From positions 1-64,000 of the forward strand of contig CATLJY010000222.1 of NCBI GenBank assembly GCA_949987705.1: DNA of 64,000 bases, written 5' to 3'. The position numbers and the translations under genes were made by a program. The DNA is from Thereva unica (taxonomy: Eukaryota > Arthropoda > Insecta > Diptera > Therevidae). Positions 31,590 to 41,434 of the stretch are shown in pieces; the first letter of the stretch is position 1, and each line of letters begins with the position of its first letter. The notes below the pieces were generated by a model. That model saw only the letters and a program-made list of their open reading frames with translations. It ran no database searches and was not told where the DNA came from.

Positions 31590-32890
31590 TTCGACAATAG
31601 TTCGCGAAAGAGAGCATCAGCGTTCGTATATTGAAGAAAACTGTCTTCTTTCTGAATGGCAACCTGGCTTTAGATCGGGACATAGTTGTGAAACTGCACT
31701 ATTAAAAGTCTCTTCTGATATCTATGATGCCTTTGACAACCGTAATGTAACTTTCTTGACTTTACTCGACTTCTCAAAGGCATTTGATTCGGTTGATCAT
31801 GTAAAGCTCTTACAGAAATTAGGTAGTAATTTCAGTCTTGGTTCTACTGCTGTGAAATTGATTCATAGCTACTTGTCTAGTCATTCTCAAATAGTTAAAA
31901 TCCAGGATAAATTTTCCGAGCCCATACTTATGTGAGTGCCACAAGGTTCTATTCTAGGTCCCTTGCTATTTAGCATTTACATTAATGACCTTCCTCTTGT
32001 AATTAAAAGCACATACACTTATATGCTGATGATGTGCAAATCTACATAAGTATGCCCATCGATTCAACCGCTCAGTGTATTCGTAAACTTAACGATGATT
32101 TGAGGAGTATTTTTGATTGGACTGTTAATAAGAAATTGTCCCTAAATCCTAGGAAATCTTCATGTCTGGTGGTTAGCAAGACTCCCTTTATATTAAGCAC
32201 ACTCGCACCAATTATAATAAATGATGTCATTTTGCCTTATGTTGACTCAGTCAGAAACCTAGGTGTTGTGTTTAATTCTAAATTTAGTTGTTGTAGTCAT
32301 ACGAGTAAGTTCTTCATAAAGTCTATGGATGCTTACGTCAACTATGGGTAAGCTCTAGCCTTGCTTGTGATTGCTCTAATTATGCCATACCTGAGGTATG
32401 GTAGTCTAATTTTCCCGAAACTTGATTCAGTGTGTATGAGAAAAATGGAAGTTGCATTTAACGATTGTCTTCGTTTTGTTTATAGGCTAAGACGGCATGA
32501 TCATATTACACCATATGCATCCAGCTTATTGGGTCTTACTTTTGCAAACCATCGCTCGTACCACGAATTAAAATTTATCTAAAGCTTATGAACAAAATGT
32601 GTCCACGTTATTTGTTTGAGAAACTACGTTTCTTACAATCCAATAGGCAGGTAACATTATTGATTCCTAGGTGTAACTCGTCATTTGGTGATCGTTCTTA
32701 CTTTGTCCTAGTTGCGCGTAACGGAATGCCTTGCCCTGTGGTATTCGGCGTGCGATATCTAGCCGAACTTTCAGCAACCTTTTAAAAGACCACTATAGTT
32801 GATTCTATCTTCTTTCTTTTCACTCTTTCTCTTTCTATCTCTTATCTTGTGCTCTCATTCTTTTCTAATTCATATATTCGTTCAAATATA
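31590..32890 (+). pseudogene. 5'-truncated CR1/Jockey-like LINE RT and C-terminus
   Basis: The fragment starts within RT at a YIEENCLLSEWQPGFRSGHS block. It continues TLLDFSKAFDSVDH, a stop at 31933-31935, then VPQGSILGPLLFSIYINDLP. The YADD box is broken by a frameshift near 32020. A RKLNDDLRSIFDW ... LSLNPRKS block and VRNLGVVF follow. C-terminal blocks with ALIMPYLRYGS and CLRFVYRLRRHDHITPY occupy 32361-32582, and a tail frame lies at 32588-32785. It begins just after the repeat-block end, consistent with 5' truncation on insertion. The endonuclease is absent. Confidence 0.82.
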
Positions 32891-32894
32891 GTTT

Positions 32895-33500
32895 TCATGA
32901 TTATGTCTGATGGTACTTTTGTAATGGCGCTTGAAGAAGAATTGATGATATCCCTATTGGAAATTTTTTTTCTTCGCATTTAATTGATATGATTTGTATG
33001 TGAAATCGGTTTGTTTTATTAAATGAAACAAAAAAAGTTAAATCGTTATAAAAAAGGATTGCAGCAGCGATAGTGGTGTCAAATTGTAAAGACATTAAAG
33101 GAAATGTATCAGTAATTACGTTGAAGTGCGTTTACATGTTACTCTCTTTGGGTTGGCGTACACTCAATACGTCAATATTTAGGTACATTGGTGTTGGTTC
33201 ACCAAGATTCACTTATTATCCTTAGATGGGATATCAACGTGTATGGCCGAGTAATGCTTCTTTATCTATAAGGCATTTGTGCATGTGTAAGTTTTTAAGC
33301 AAATTTTTTTGTTGAACAACGTACAACACTTCCCCCTCTTCCTTTTGACCCAATTTTTATGTTAAAATGGACTTTATTTAGTAGTTTCGACAAAATATTA
33401 TGTGAAAAAAGAACAAAAAATATGGAAGTTGGTGCAGCCAACGATGGATGGAGCCAAAATTGTGATACAACTCGAAACGAACGTTGGGAACTCGCTACAA
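32895..33500. other. Non-coding stretch, no gene recognised
   Basis: This is AT-rich DNA between the LINE fragment and the Helitron remnant. The last part may be eroded Helitron leader, but I see no motif before about 33510. Confidence 0.35.
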
Positions 33501-33509
33501 ACGTAGATG

Positions 33510-33817
33510 CGTTCTGTGTGTTTAAGAGCATATGTCCGTCAATATGGTCGCCTAGATTTTTTCATAATTTTTACTTGCAATTCTCAATGGGATGAGATTA
33601 AATAATGAGACATTATATATGCGGAATATTTAAAGTGGTATCCAAGAGCATTTATTTCTGAAACTGTAATCGGAAACGATGGCTACCCATTGCATCGTCG
33701 TCGATTGAGGTCAAGGCAAATAGATAACTTGGAAGGTTTATGGGCAGGATTTTGAAGTTGACAATGGTTGGGTCGTTCAGTATTCGTCATTATTGTCCAA
33801 GACCTTCAATGCTTACA
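33510..33817 (+). pseudogene. Helitron Rep/helicase fragment, part 1
   Basis: Plus-strand frames show AYVRQYGRLDFF followed by IIFTCNSQWDEI, corresponding to the conserved FITFTCNP-WPEI region of Helitron replicase. They continue with YPRAFISE, GYPLHRRR and DFEVDNGWVVQYSSLLSKTFNAY, the D-N-x-W-V-V-P-Y-x-P-x-L-L block. At least two frame breaks occur. The SINE at 33818 cuts it. Confidence 0.8.
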
Positions 33818-34275
33818 TTTTTTTTTTATGTGACAGACTAGAGGCTTAGGGAAAGTCCCTTTGTACTGTCGACAATCTATTTTTTCGTATAGAGTGAATG
33901 TCGGACAGCAGCTCTAGCCGGAAGATAGAGAGAAGAGAGGGAAGTAGTAGCTGCCACAACCTAGCCGCGATATTTTATTCCACCAACTCACAACCATTTC
34001 GCGACTCTGACATCGGGGCGTCGAGAACAAGTCGCTGGAGTGTTATGCCTCCTGAAACGAGTTGAATCTCATCAACCAACCGATGGCATGCGCTTGGTGG
34101 AGCGGGGAAGGACTAGGGAAGGCTATGACAGGGGAATCAGGAATGTAAAGAGGGAAGAAGAAAGAAGGAAAGTTAGGTGGGAAAGGCGAAGGACCGTGGG
34201 GCACCGCCGAGATTCGAACCCGCGACCTCTGGGGAGAGCAGTCAGGCGCCTTACCTCTAGACTACCGAGGCCCCT
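33818..34275 (-). mobile_element. tRNA-derived SINE, full-length copy A
   Basis: On the minus strand the SINE starts near 34275 with GGGGCCTCGG and a tRNA-like head. The RNA polymerase III A box TAGTCTAGAGG lies at about 34254-34264. The B box GGTTCGAATCT lies near 34210-34220 (one mismatch to GGTTCGANTCC). A pyrimidine-rich body (CTTTCCTTCTTTCTTCTTCC) follows, then CACTCCAGCGA and ATCGCGGCTAGG. The end AGTACAAAGGGACTTTCCC ... GTCACAT is followed by poly-A, seen as poly-T at 33818-33827. It has inserted into Helitron coding sequence. Partial copies are at 21300-21542 and 61812-61980. Confidence 0.88.
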
Positions 34276-34425
34276 CAGATGCAGAATTTCAAATGCAGAA
34301 TTTTGCATTTCCGTCAAATCAATCAAATACATATACAAATATGTGACGAAAGGCAAATACGATTGACAAAATAGCACAATATTTGGCGGTTCATCTCGAA
34401 AATAGCCAACGTATTTATTTTACAT
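34276..34425 (+). pseudogene. Helitron Rep/helicase fragment, part 2
   Basis: After the SINE the plus strand reads NAEFCISVKSIKYIYKYVTKG, matching the Helitron block INVE-C-SVKSIKYI-KYV-KG that directly follows the part seen before the SINE. Then in another frame comes AVHLENSQRIYFT, a further conserved Helitron block. A tandem ATGCAGAATTT duplication lies right at the SINE junction. Confidence 0.8.
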
Positions 34426-34787
34426 TGGATAAAGGCCGGCAATCACATATCGGCACTGCGTCCACACCGCACGACGGCCGTGTGTCGGACAACACACGGA
34501 GAGCAAGTAAACAAATACAATTTTACCAGTCAGTCCTCACCTGTCCGTCTCCTCACCGGGTCAGATTGTTTGAGTTTAGTTTTTGGGCGGTTTCGGTGCG
34601 GATATATGTATCCCGGCTCTAATGCTGTGGGAAGGGCTGAACGACCACCATCTACCACATTGATGGGTGCAGCAAGGCTCACCGTGTTCGAGATAGTACC
34701 TACTTAAATAAAAATAACACAAATTCGTATGTTTTTAATAAAAAATCAATACTTTTTTAAAAAATTTATCACAGATCGCAATACCAC
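34426..34787. other. Unassigned stretch left of the BEL element
   Basis: No family is recognised. It is the flank of the BEL insertion, so on the minus strand it continues the locus that lies right of 48103. It contains an ATTAAA on the minus strand near 34734 that could serve as a polyadenylation signal for the Myb/SANT locus; that is conjecture. Confidence 0.35.
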
Positions 34788-35375
34788 TGTTTAATACGAG
34801 AAGTTCTTTTACTTCCCGGTGGACTGATTGTCCAAAGTTTCCTTTTAAATTATCAAGGTGTTACACCTTGACAAAGTTATTTAAAATTGTTGACAAAGTG
34901 ATTCACCTTGACAACGATTGCTTGTTGATTTGTAAAGTTTGTGCTTGAGCGAAACACCCAAACACAGGACAATTAGAAATTAAACGCTTGAAGTCTTATT
35001 AATAACTGTCTCTCTTTAATTATTCATTAATTTCTTTTATATACACAAAACTGCATTGCTAAAAGAATGTTCTATGCATTTTGTGCAACATTAGAATTTC
35101 TGAGCATCTGCCGATTCTCTATGGAAATTCGCGTTATCTAGCCGCTTCGCATATTTTCTCATGGCCGGACGGATCAGATTACGTCTGGCTTGATGTTTTA
35201 TCAGAAATTCTAATGTTGCTGGTTAACATGCTTACATGCCGAAAAATGAAAATTTAAAGATAATAAATGTCTTTACTTTTGAAAATGAGAAAAATTATGA
35301 TAACAAAAAAAGTTTTTTTTTTGATTGATTGATTTTTATGATACATATACTAAATTTGTACTATGAGTACAAACA
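34788..35375 (-). repeat. BEL 3' LTR
   Basis: 588 bp; on the minus strand it begins TGTTTGTACTCATAGTACAA and ends CTTCTCGTATTAAACA. It differs from the other LTR by lack of CTTA near 35055 and by A for G in the CTTGAAGTC segment. Confidence 0.95.
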
Positions 35376-35401
35376 TACTGCCCGCCTTGAACGATGTTCA
35401 A

Positions 35402-37135
35402 TTATACAACAACGGTAAAGTCTAATCCTTCGCTTACTCCAACATGCGTCCGGGGTTTAGGTTGAGGCCGCTTAGGTCGTCTGCATCTGATGTACCCATA
35501 TCGCACCAAAATTCCTATTATTAAGACTGCTACTAATGTAATGCTGAGGTAGCCGGTGATGCTGTGATGATTATTGTGGGCTTCGATTTTCTTAGGCAGC
35601 TCTAGATTTTGTTGCGCAAGCTGCTGCTGTATTTCATGTTGTATCTTGAAGATGGCATCAGAATTCCCTTCATGTGGTACTTTCGGTTTAGTACTAGAGT
35701 ATCGGATATGACCTGTCGCCGTGCTGTTGAAGTTATTGTGGTGCCCTTGAACAGTCGCCAACTTCTGCTTCAGAATACATTCTGGTTCCAATTTCAGTTG
35801 ACCGATTCCTTCGAGCGTGATGGTGGATGGCTCTCCATTGCACACGATATTGGTTACTGTTGGTTCCTTCATAGCAAATATCCATTCATTGGGATGATCA
35901 AGTTGAATCCAAATTGGTTGTTGGTGTAGTATTTCTACTGGGCATTGTGAGAACGTGGGCATCTCGTTAAGGAGATACACTTCACACATGCCTATTTCAG
36001 CACCTCGATGGTAGAGTGGTTGTTGAAGTCGGCATATGCGTCTGTCGCTCATAGCTAAGCAAAGATTTAGCTCGACTTCTGACATTGGACAGTACATGTC
36101 TCTAAGTGTGTTGATGGCAAGGTACCTTGAAGTTGTCCGAATAGCCACAAAGGTGTTATTTACTACTGTGGGGATTGGGGTTATCTTAAATAAGTCGAAA
36201 TCATCAGCATTTAGTAACGGTATTTAGAGATGAAAAATGACGTATTTGTCAGTCTTGCAACCAGCTACTGTGATGAGATGGTATAAGCTGCTCATGCTAT
36301 GGCCATCGGTCGGGAGGCTGTATGATGGTGGCAAGTGGCTTCGAATGGTCATAAGCTCCTCCTTCAGTTGGCGAGGTGATATGATCTGAGGGCTCAGTCT
36401 TCCATGATGCGTGTCTGCCAAAATGTCTAGGATCAACGAATGGACATGACGCAAATTCGTTGTAAGTAGCGTCATTTGTATAGCAAGTGACGTCACTAAG
36501 TTTTGCATTTTTAATGCATAGGTCTCCCCTGTGTCGGGATGGACGGTATTGAGGAGTTGTTGATATTGGTTTTCCAAGTTCTTGAATCTTGCCTCTGTTG
36601 TTGACTGGTCCTTTCGTATGACGTTAATTGTCGAATCTATAATGGATGTTTGATTCTTCACTAGTGCTAGTAGATGCTCCTCATTAGTTCGAATATTGTC
36701 GATGGTTTCTGACATTTTTACAGCATAGTCGTTGTCCAATACTCCAAATAATGCATTTGCCATATTTCCGACAAAGTTCACCGCTCCTCGTTTCATTCTA
36801 CTTGGCGTACGCTGTAGACTGAGCAATTCATCACTTGCTTCAAATTCTTCCTGAATGTGTTGAAATTCCCCTATGATTTGTTCACATGTTGGCTTTTGAT
36901 TAATTTCTTTGCAAAGTTGGTGAAACGTTGAAAGCCCCTTGAGGAAAATTTCGTACTGTGATTGTAGCGGTTGCAGATCAAAGTATACGATGATGTCCCA
37001 TTGTCTTGATGTTAAGCCAACTTTGCCGACGTTTTCAAACTTTAATCCATGATGCTCCTTAAAACGTTTAACTTCTATATTGGATGCCATAATGATTGGT
37101 AGGATCAAGCATATTGCCAAAATCGTTAGTATGGA
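35402..37135 (-). pseudogene. BEL Env-like glycoprotein region, broken by one stop
   Basis: This region follows integrase in the same frame as pol. It starts with a hydrophobic segment (LTILAICLILPIIMA) that could be a signal peptide. About 110 residues later there is a basic cleavage-type motif RMKR directly followed by a glycine/alanine-rich hydrophobic stretch, the layout of Env proteins of insect errantiviruses and related baculovirus F proteins. A coiled-coil-like region follows. A TAA at 36224-36226 interrupts the frame; the same frame is open again below it to 35402, with cysteines, a predicted membrane segment near the C-terminus (ITLVAVLIIGIL) and a short basic tail. Family assignment is by layout and motif, not by search. 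Confidence 0.75.
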
Positions 37136-40100
37136 CGGTGATGTTGTTCGCCGTACCCTTTTACTTGGTGTCTCTTCTGGTTCGTTCTCTTCGTTTTGTT
37201 GACTTGATCCGAAGGCGTGGTCGTCATCACGTTTTTCATCATCTTCTGTCATTAAGAGTGGGGCCAGTCTGTGTATTGCTCTTTTAAAGATGCCTGAAGC
37301 GGTTTTCACATCTACTACGCGCACACAATCATCCTCCCCCTTATAAATCTTCACAATTCTTCCCAGTGGCCACTTCATGATTGGCATGTTGTCTTCCTTT
37401 AAGATAACTAACGTTCCGGTTTTTACGTTATTGAGCCGTGTATTCCATTTATAACGATGCTGCAGTTCGCTCAGATACTCTTGTGACCACCTGTTCCAGA
37501 AATTTTGCTTGAGGTGTGTTAACATTTTCCACCTATTCTGTAAACTTCCTTGTAACTCCTTTCCAGTTTGGTCGACAGTTGCTGTAAGGGGCTCCCCAAT
37601 AAGAAAGTGACCAGGAGTTAGAGCACTGAGGTCATTTGGATCATTAGATAGTGGCGTTATTGGGCGTGAGTTTAACACTGCTTCAATGTCAATCATTGCT
37701 GTCTCTAATTCCTCATATGTCATTGATACGTTTGCCATGGATCGTACTAATAAATGTTTTGCTGATTTGACTGCCGCCTCCCAGAGTCCGCCGAAGTGAG
37801 GAGCTCTTGGTGGTATAAAACGAAAATTGATGGATTTGGAGCTGCAGGTGCTGGTAATGGCTTCTCTGCCTTTAGCCGAATAAATGACATCCTTCAACTC
37901 ACTTAGTTGATTGCTCGCCCCAACAAAGTTGGTTGCGTTATCGCAGTAGAGATTTTGAACATGTCCTCGCCTACCGATGAACCGTTTAAGTGCTGCAATG
38001 AAGGCGTCGGTTGTTAGATCGGAGACAATCTCGAAATGGACTGCCTTGGTAGAGAAGCAGCAAAAGACTGCAATATAAGCTTTTGTTGGTCTTTTGCCCC
38101 TCAACTTGTAGTGAATTGAAATTGGCCCGCAAAAGTCTACTCCGGCATTGATGAATGGTCTGGTGGGCTGCACTCGATCCACAGGTATGTTACCCATCAA
38201 CTGATGAAATAGTTTCGGCTTGGCTCTCGTACATGTGGTGCAGTGTTGAACTATAACTCGTGCAAGGGCCTTTCCTTTAATCGGCCAGAAATGTTGCCTG
38301 ACGGTGGCGAGTAATCCTTGTGGCCCAATGTGTGAATTTTCCTTATGAAGATCAGTTAATAATAGTCGCGTTAGCGGATGACCGTAAGGCAGCAGCATGG
38401 GATGTTTTGCGTCGTATGATAATCCTGACGCCTCTAGTCTTCCACCGACGCGTATTACTCCCTTTGCATCTAGAAATGGTGTCAAACTCCAAAGTGGGCT
38501 ATTTTTGTTGACCTCCTGATGGCGCTTTAAATGGTTGATGTCTAACATGAACTCCTCCTTCTGCATGGATTTTATGATCAAATATAATGCTTCATCGAGT
38601 TCCTTAGGAGTTAGTGCATTTCCTTCGCTCGTATCTCTTGGGTTCCTTTGGCAGCGATTGATGAATCTGAGTGTGTAAGCTGTTATTCGCTGTAATTTCC
38701 GGAAAGAGTTATTGTGTTTTATACAGCTTACGTCGAAATATGCATCGTTGTGTGTGGTTGTAGTGAGCGATACTGTTGGTACGCTAACCTTAGTCATCGG
38801 TTCTTGTAGTTTGAACGCTGGTGGCCAAATTTCCGTCTTCCCATGTAAAAAGAGTGGTCCATAAAACCACAGTGTACAATTTTGCATGCGTTCTGGAGAT
38901 AGACCTCTTGACACTATGTCTGCCGGATTGTCCCTTGATGAGACATGACACCATTGTTCTGGTATAGAGTAACCTTTAATAGATGCTATTCTGTTAGCAA
39001 CAAAGGTTGGTAGCGCTGCCGTGGAACTATTTAACCAAGATAATACAATTTCCGAGTCCGTCCACAAATAACTCGGTTTATTTCTCAGATGCAAATCCTT
39101 CTTGACGCGGTGAGTTAATTCAGCTGCCAACTTAGCTGCGCATAGTTCCAGTCTCGGAATTGTAATTTTCTTTATGGGTGCTACTCTTGACTTAGCACAC
39201 AACAGCCGACAAAGTACCGTTTCATCTTGAGTAGTGGCTCGAATGTAGACTGCTGCACCGTAAGCCTTTTCAGAGGCATCTGCAAAAGTATGGAGCTGCA
39301 GATCTTTCACCAGACGGTGACCATAAATGTGTCGTGGAATCTTTATTTCGTTTAGTGCATGAAGTTGTTGCCGAAACTCTATCCATCTGGTATACAGTTC
39401 TTGCGGAATCGCGGCGTCCCAATCCATCTTTAGCTCCCATAGTTCTTGAAGAAACAATTTTGCTCTAACAACAACTGGAGCGATCATGCCTAATGGGTCA
39501 AATATTTTTGCTAAGTCTGATGCAACGGTCCGTTTTGTTACTCGGTTGGCGTCATTTTTGGACACTGATATACTAAATTCGTCATTCTTTGGAAACCAAA
39601 TCAATCCTAACGTTTTTACGTGATCTTCCTGATTGCTAGTGAAATCAAGTTGTACCTCTTGATCTTTCGGCATTATGTGCTCAAGTAGTTTGGCATGGTT
39701 AGAGCACCACTTCCTTAATGTAAACCCGCCTTCTGTGAGCAGCTGGTTTAGTTCCTTTTGACTCTGCAAGAGCTCGGCCACGCTATTTGATCCAGTCATT
39801 ACATCATCTACATAGAAATCGTGTTTGAGGATTTGTGCTCCATATGGATATGCTTCCTTTCGATCTTCTGCGAGCTTTTGAAGACATCTTGTTGCCAAAT
39901 ATGGCGCTGAAGTGGTACCATAGGTAATTGTTCGAAGTTGGTAGCATTTCACTTGCTCATTGGGATCCTTCCTCCAAAAAATAAGTTGGAATTGCTGATC
40001 TTCCTTGCGCACTTCTATTTGCCGGTACATTTTCTGTATGTCGGCTGTGAATACAAACCGTGGGAGTCGAAACCGTAAGAGAATTGAGAAGAGTTCATCT

Positions 40101-41434
40101 TGTACTGTCGGCCCAGCATAAAGTATATCATTCAACGATTTATTAGATGTTGTCTTGGCTGATGCATCAAAAACTACTCGTAACTTTGTAGTGGTGCTAT
40201 CTGGCTTAAGAACGCTATGGTGTGGCAGATAATAGTTTGGTTGTAGAAGACTGTCACTGGTTGCCAGTTGCATGTGGCCAAGCTGTATATACTCCTCCAT
40301 GAACGCTACATATTCCTTTCTCAATTGACTGTTTTTCATGAGTTTCCCTTCGAGCGCATAGAAGCGGCGCAGTGCTACAGTTCTGGATTCGCCCAGGCTC
40401 TTAGGATCTTGAGAGAATGGTAACGCTACTACAAATCGTCCATTGCTCAAGCGACTTGTGGTTTGATTGAAGATTTTTTCACATCGTTTCTCAGCAACGC
40501 TCATTTCAGTTGTTGATTCCTCTGCTTCCTCCAGTTTCCAAAATTTTTCAATTACATCAGTGAGCCTTCCTTCTTCAGTAAGAATGTTACATATCGCTCT
40601 TGCTGAAGCATTCGGTTGAGTTACCTTTCCTGAAACGATCCATCCAAGTACGGTATTTTGTAGCGTTGGTAAGTTGGGCCCTAGGTCTATCTGTCCTACT
40701 GACAACAGTTGGAAAAAGTGTTCTGCACCAAACAGTAGATCGACTTTTGCCGGCTTGTCAAATCGGGGATCAGCCAATCTAACGTTGTTCGGTATCTTCC
40801 ATTCAGTAGAATTTAATTGCTGAGTTGGCTGCAACGATGTAATTTCCTGCATGACGAAGGCTTCAATTCTGGTACTAAAAGCGCTAGTGTTGGATTCTAG
40901 TATGATGTTGATGCGTCCTCTGGCCTTTTGTGGTGCTCGCTGTATGCCTTCTACTGATAGTGTAACTTCTTCTGGCTCTAGACGCATTTTTTTTATCAAT
41001 CGTTTTGTAATAACATTGATTTGTGATCCTGGATCCAGGATGGCGCGGCATTCTATAGTTCGGCCGTCATTGGAAATTAACTTTACACGTGCTGTGCTCA
41101 ATATGACATATCCTGTTGGAAAACCCATATTTTTGGTGGTTAAGGATAATGTGCTACTGCTAGATCCAGGTAAGCTTTCTGTTTTCATTATATCCTTATG
41201 ATCAGTTGGCTTTGCATTGGCCTTAGCCTCGGGAATATCTAAATGCAACAGCGTGTTATGCTTTTTGGTACATCTGGTGCAAGCTCGTAATTTGCAATCG
41301 GTCCAATGGTGACCGTTCCTGAGACAATTCACGCACAATTTATTTTTTTGCACTAAGCGTAATCTCTCACTGGGGGTTTTTGCAGGAACTGTTTGCACTG
41401 GTACAGCTGATGGTTTTGTTTGCATAAAATGCAT
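36224..41434 (-). CDS. BEL Pol polyprotein (with Env-like extension)
   Basis: The frame is open for 1736 codons. In order: two zinc-knuckle-like clusters CVNCLRNGHHWTDC and CTRCTKKH; an aspartic protease with AILDPGSQINVI (near 41025-41050); RT with TADIQKMYRQI, TYGTTSAPYLA and FYVDDVMTGS (near 39810); RNase H with FADASEKAYGAA, IPRLELCAAKL and LWTDSEIVLSWL; integrase with CTTC zinc-binding pair, VDFCGP (near 38130), YCDNATNF (near 37940) and GGLWEAAVKSAK (near 37780), the D-D-E residues all present. A BEL-type C-terminal integrase extension follows (FLIGEPL, LKEDNMP). The last ~300 residues are the Env-like region. Its start overlaps the gag frame by ~80 bp in the -1 phase. Confidence 0.9.
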   Translation of the reverse strand: MHFMQTKPSAVPVQTVPAKTPSERLRLVQKNKLCVNCLRNGHHWTDCKLRACTRCTKKHNTLLHLDIPEAKANAKPTDHKDIMKTESLPGSSSSTLSLTTKNMGFPTGYVILSTARVKLISNDGRTIECRAILDPGSQINVITKRLIKKMRLEPEEVTLSVEGIQRAPQKARGRINIILESNTSAFSTRIEAFVMQEITSLQPTQQLNSTEWKIPNNVRLADPRFDKPAKVDLLFGAEHFFQLLSVGQIDLGPNLPTLQNTVLGWIVSGKVTQPNASARAICNILTEEGRLTDVIEKFWKLEEAEESTTEMSVAEKRCEKIFNQTTSRLSNGRFVVALPFSQDPKSLGESRTVALRRFYALEGKLMKNSQLRKEYVAFMEEYIQLGHMQLATSDSLLQPNYYLPHHSVLKPDSTTTKLRVVFDASAKTTSNKSLNDILYAGPTVQDELFSILLRFRLPRFVFTADIQKMYRQIEVRKEDQQFQLIFWRKDPNEQVKCYQLRTITYGTTSAPYLATRCLQKLAEDRKEAYPYGAQILKHDFYVDDVMTGSNSVAELLQSQKELNQLLTEGGFTLRKWCSNHAKLLEHIMPKDQEVQLDFTSNQEDHVKTLGLIWFPKNDEFSISVSKNDANRVTKRTVASDLAKIFDPLGMIAPVVVRAKLFLQELWELKMDWDAAIPQELYTRWIEFRQQLHALNEIKIPRHIYGHRLVKDLQLHTFADASEKAYGAAVYIRATTQDETVLCRLLCAKSRVAPIKKITIPRLELCAAKLAAELTHRVKKDLHLRNKPSYLWTDSEIVLSWLNSSTAALPTFVANRIASIKGYSIPEQWCHVSSRDNPADIVSRGLSPERMQNCTLWFYGPLFLHGKTEIWPPAFKLQEPMTKVSVPTVSLTTTTHNDAYFDVSCIKHNNSFRKLQRITAYTLRFINRCQRNPRDTSEGNALTPKELDEALYLIIKSMQKEEFMLDINHLKRHQEVNKNSPLWSLTPFLDAKGVIRVGGRLEASGLSYDAKHPMLLPYGHPLTRLLLTDLHKENSHIGPQGLLATVRQHFWPIKGKALARVIVQHCTTCTRAKPKLFHQLMGNIPVDRVQPTRPFINAGVDFCGPISIHYKLRGKRPTKAYIAVFCCFSTKAVHFEIVSDLTTDAFIAALKRFIGRRGHVQNLYCDNATNFVGASNQLSELKDVIYSAKGREAITSTCSSKSINFRFIPPRAPHFGGLWEAAVKSAKHLLVRSMANVSMTYEELETAMIDIEAVLNSRPITPLSNDPNDLSALTPGHFLIGEPLTATVDQTGKELQGSLQNRWKMLTHLKQNFWNRWSQEYLSELQHRYKWNTRLNNVKTGTLVILKEDNMPIMKWPLGRIVKIYKGEDDCVRVVDVKTASGIFKRAIHRLAPLLMTEDDEKRDDDHAFGSSQQNEENEPEETPSKRVRRTTSPSILTILAICLILPIIMASNIEVKRFKEHHGLKFENVGKVGLTSRQWDIIVYFDLQPLQSQYEIFLKGLSTFHQLCKEINQKPTCEQIIGEFQHIQEEFEASDELLSLQRTPSRMKRGAVNFVGNMANALFGVLDNDYAVKMSETIDNIRTNEEHLLALVKNQTSIIDSTINVIRKDQSTTEARFKNLENQYQQLLNTVHPDTGETYALKMQNLVTSLAIQMTLLTTNLRHVHSLILDILADTHHGRLSPQIISPRQLKEELMTIRSHLPPSYSLPTDGHSMSSLYHLITVAGCKTDKYVIFHL

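Noticed and set aside
33359..33595. 78-codon frame before the Helitron fragment
   Set aside because: Only its last part overlaps the Helitron motif, and in a different frame; the rest has no similarity that I can recognise.
34205..34275. tRNA gene with A and B boxes
   Set aside because: It is the head of a SINE: a long conserved body and poly-A follow, and other copies share them. The arms of a functional tRNA are not maintained.
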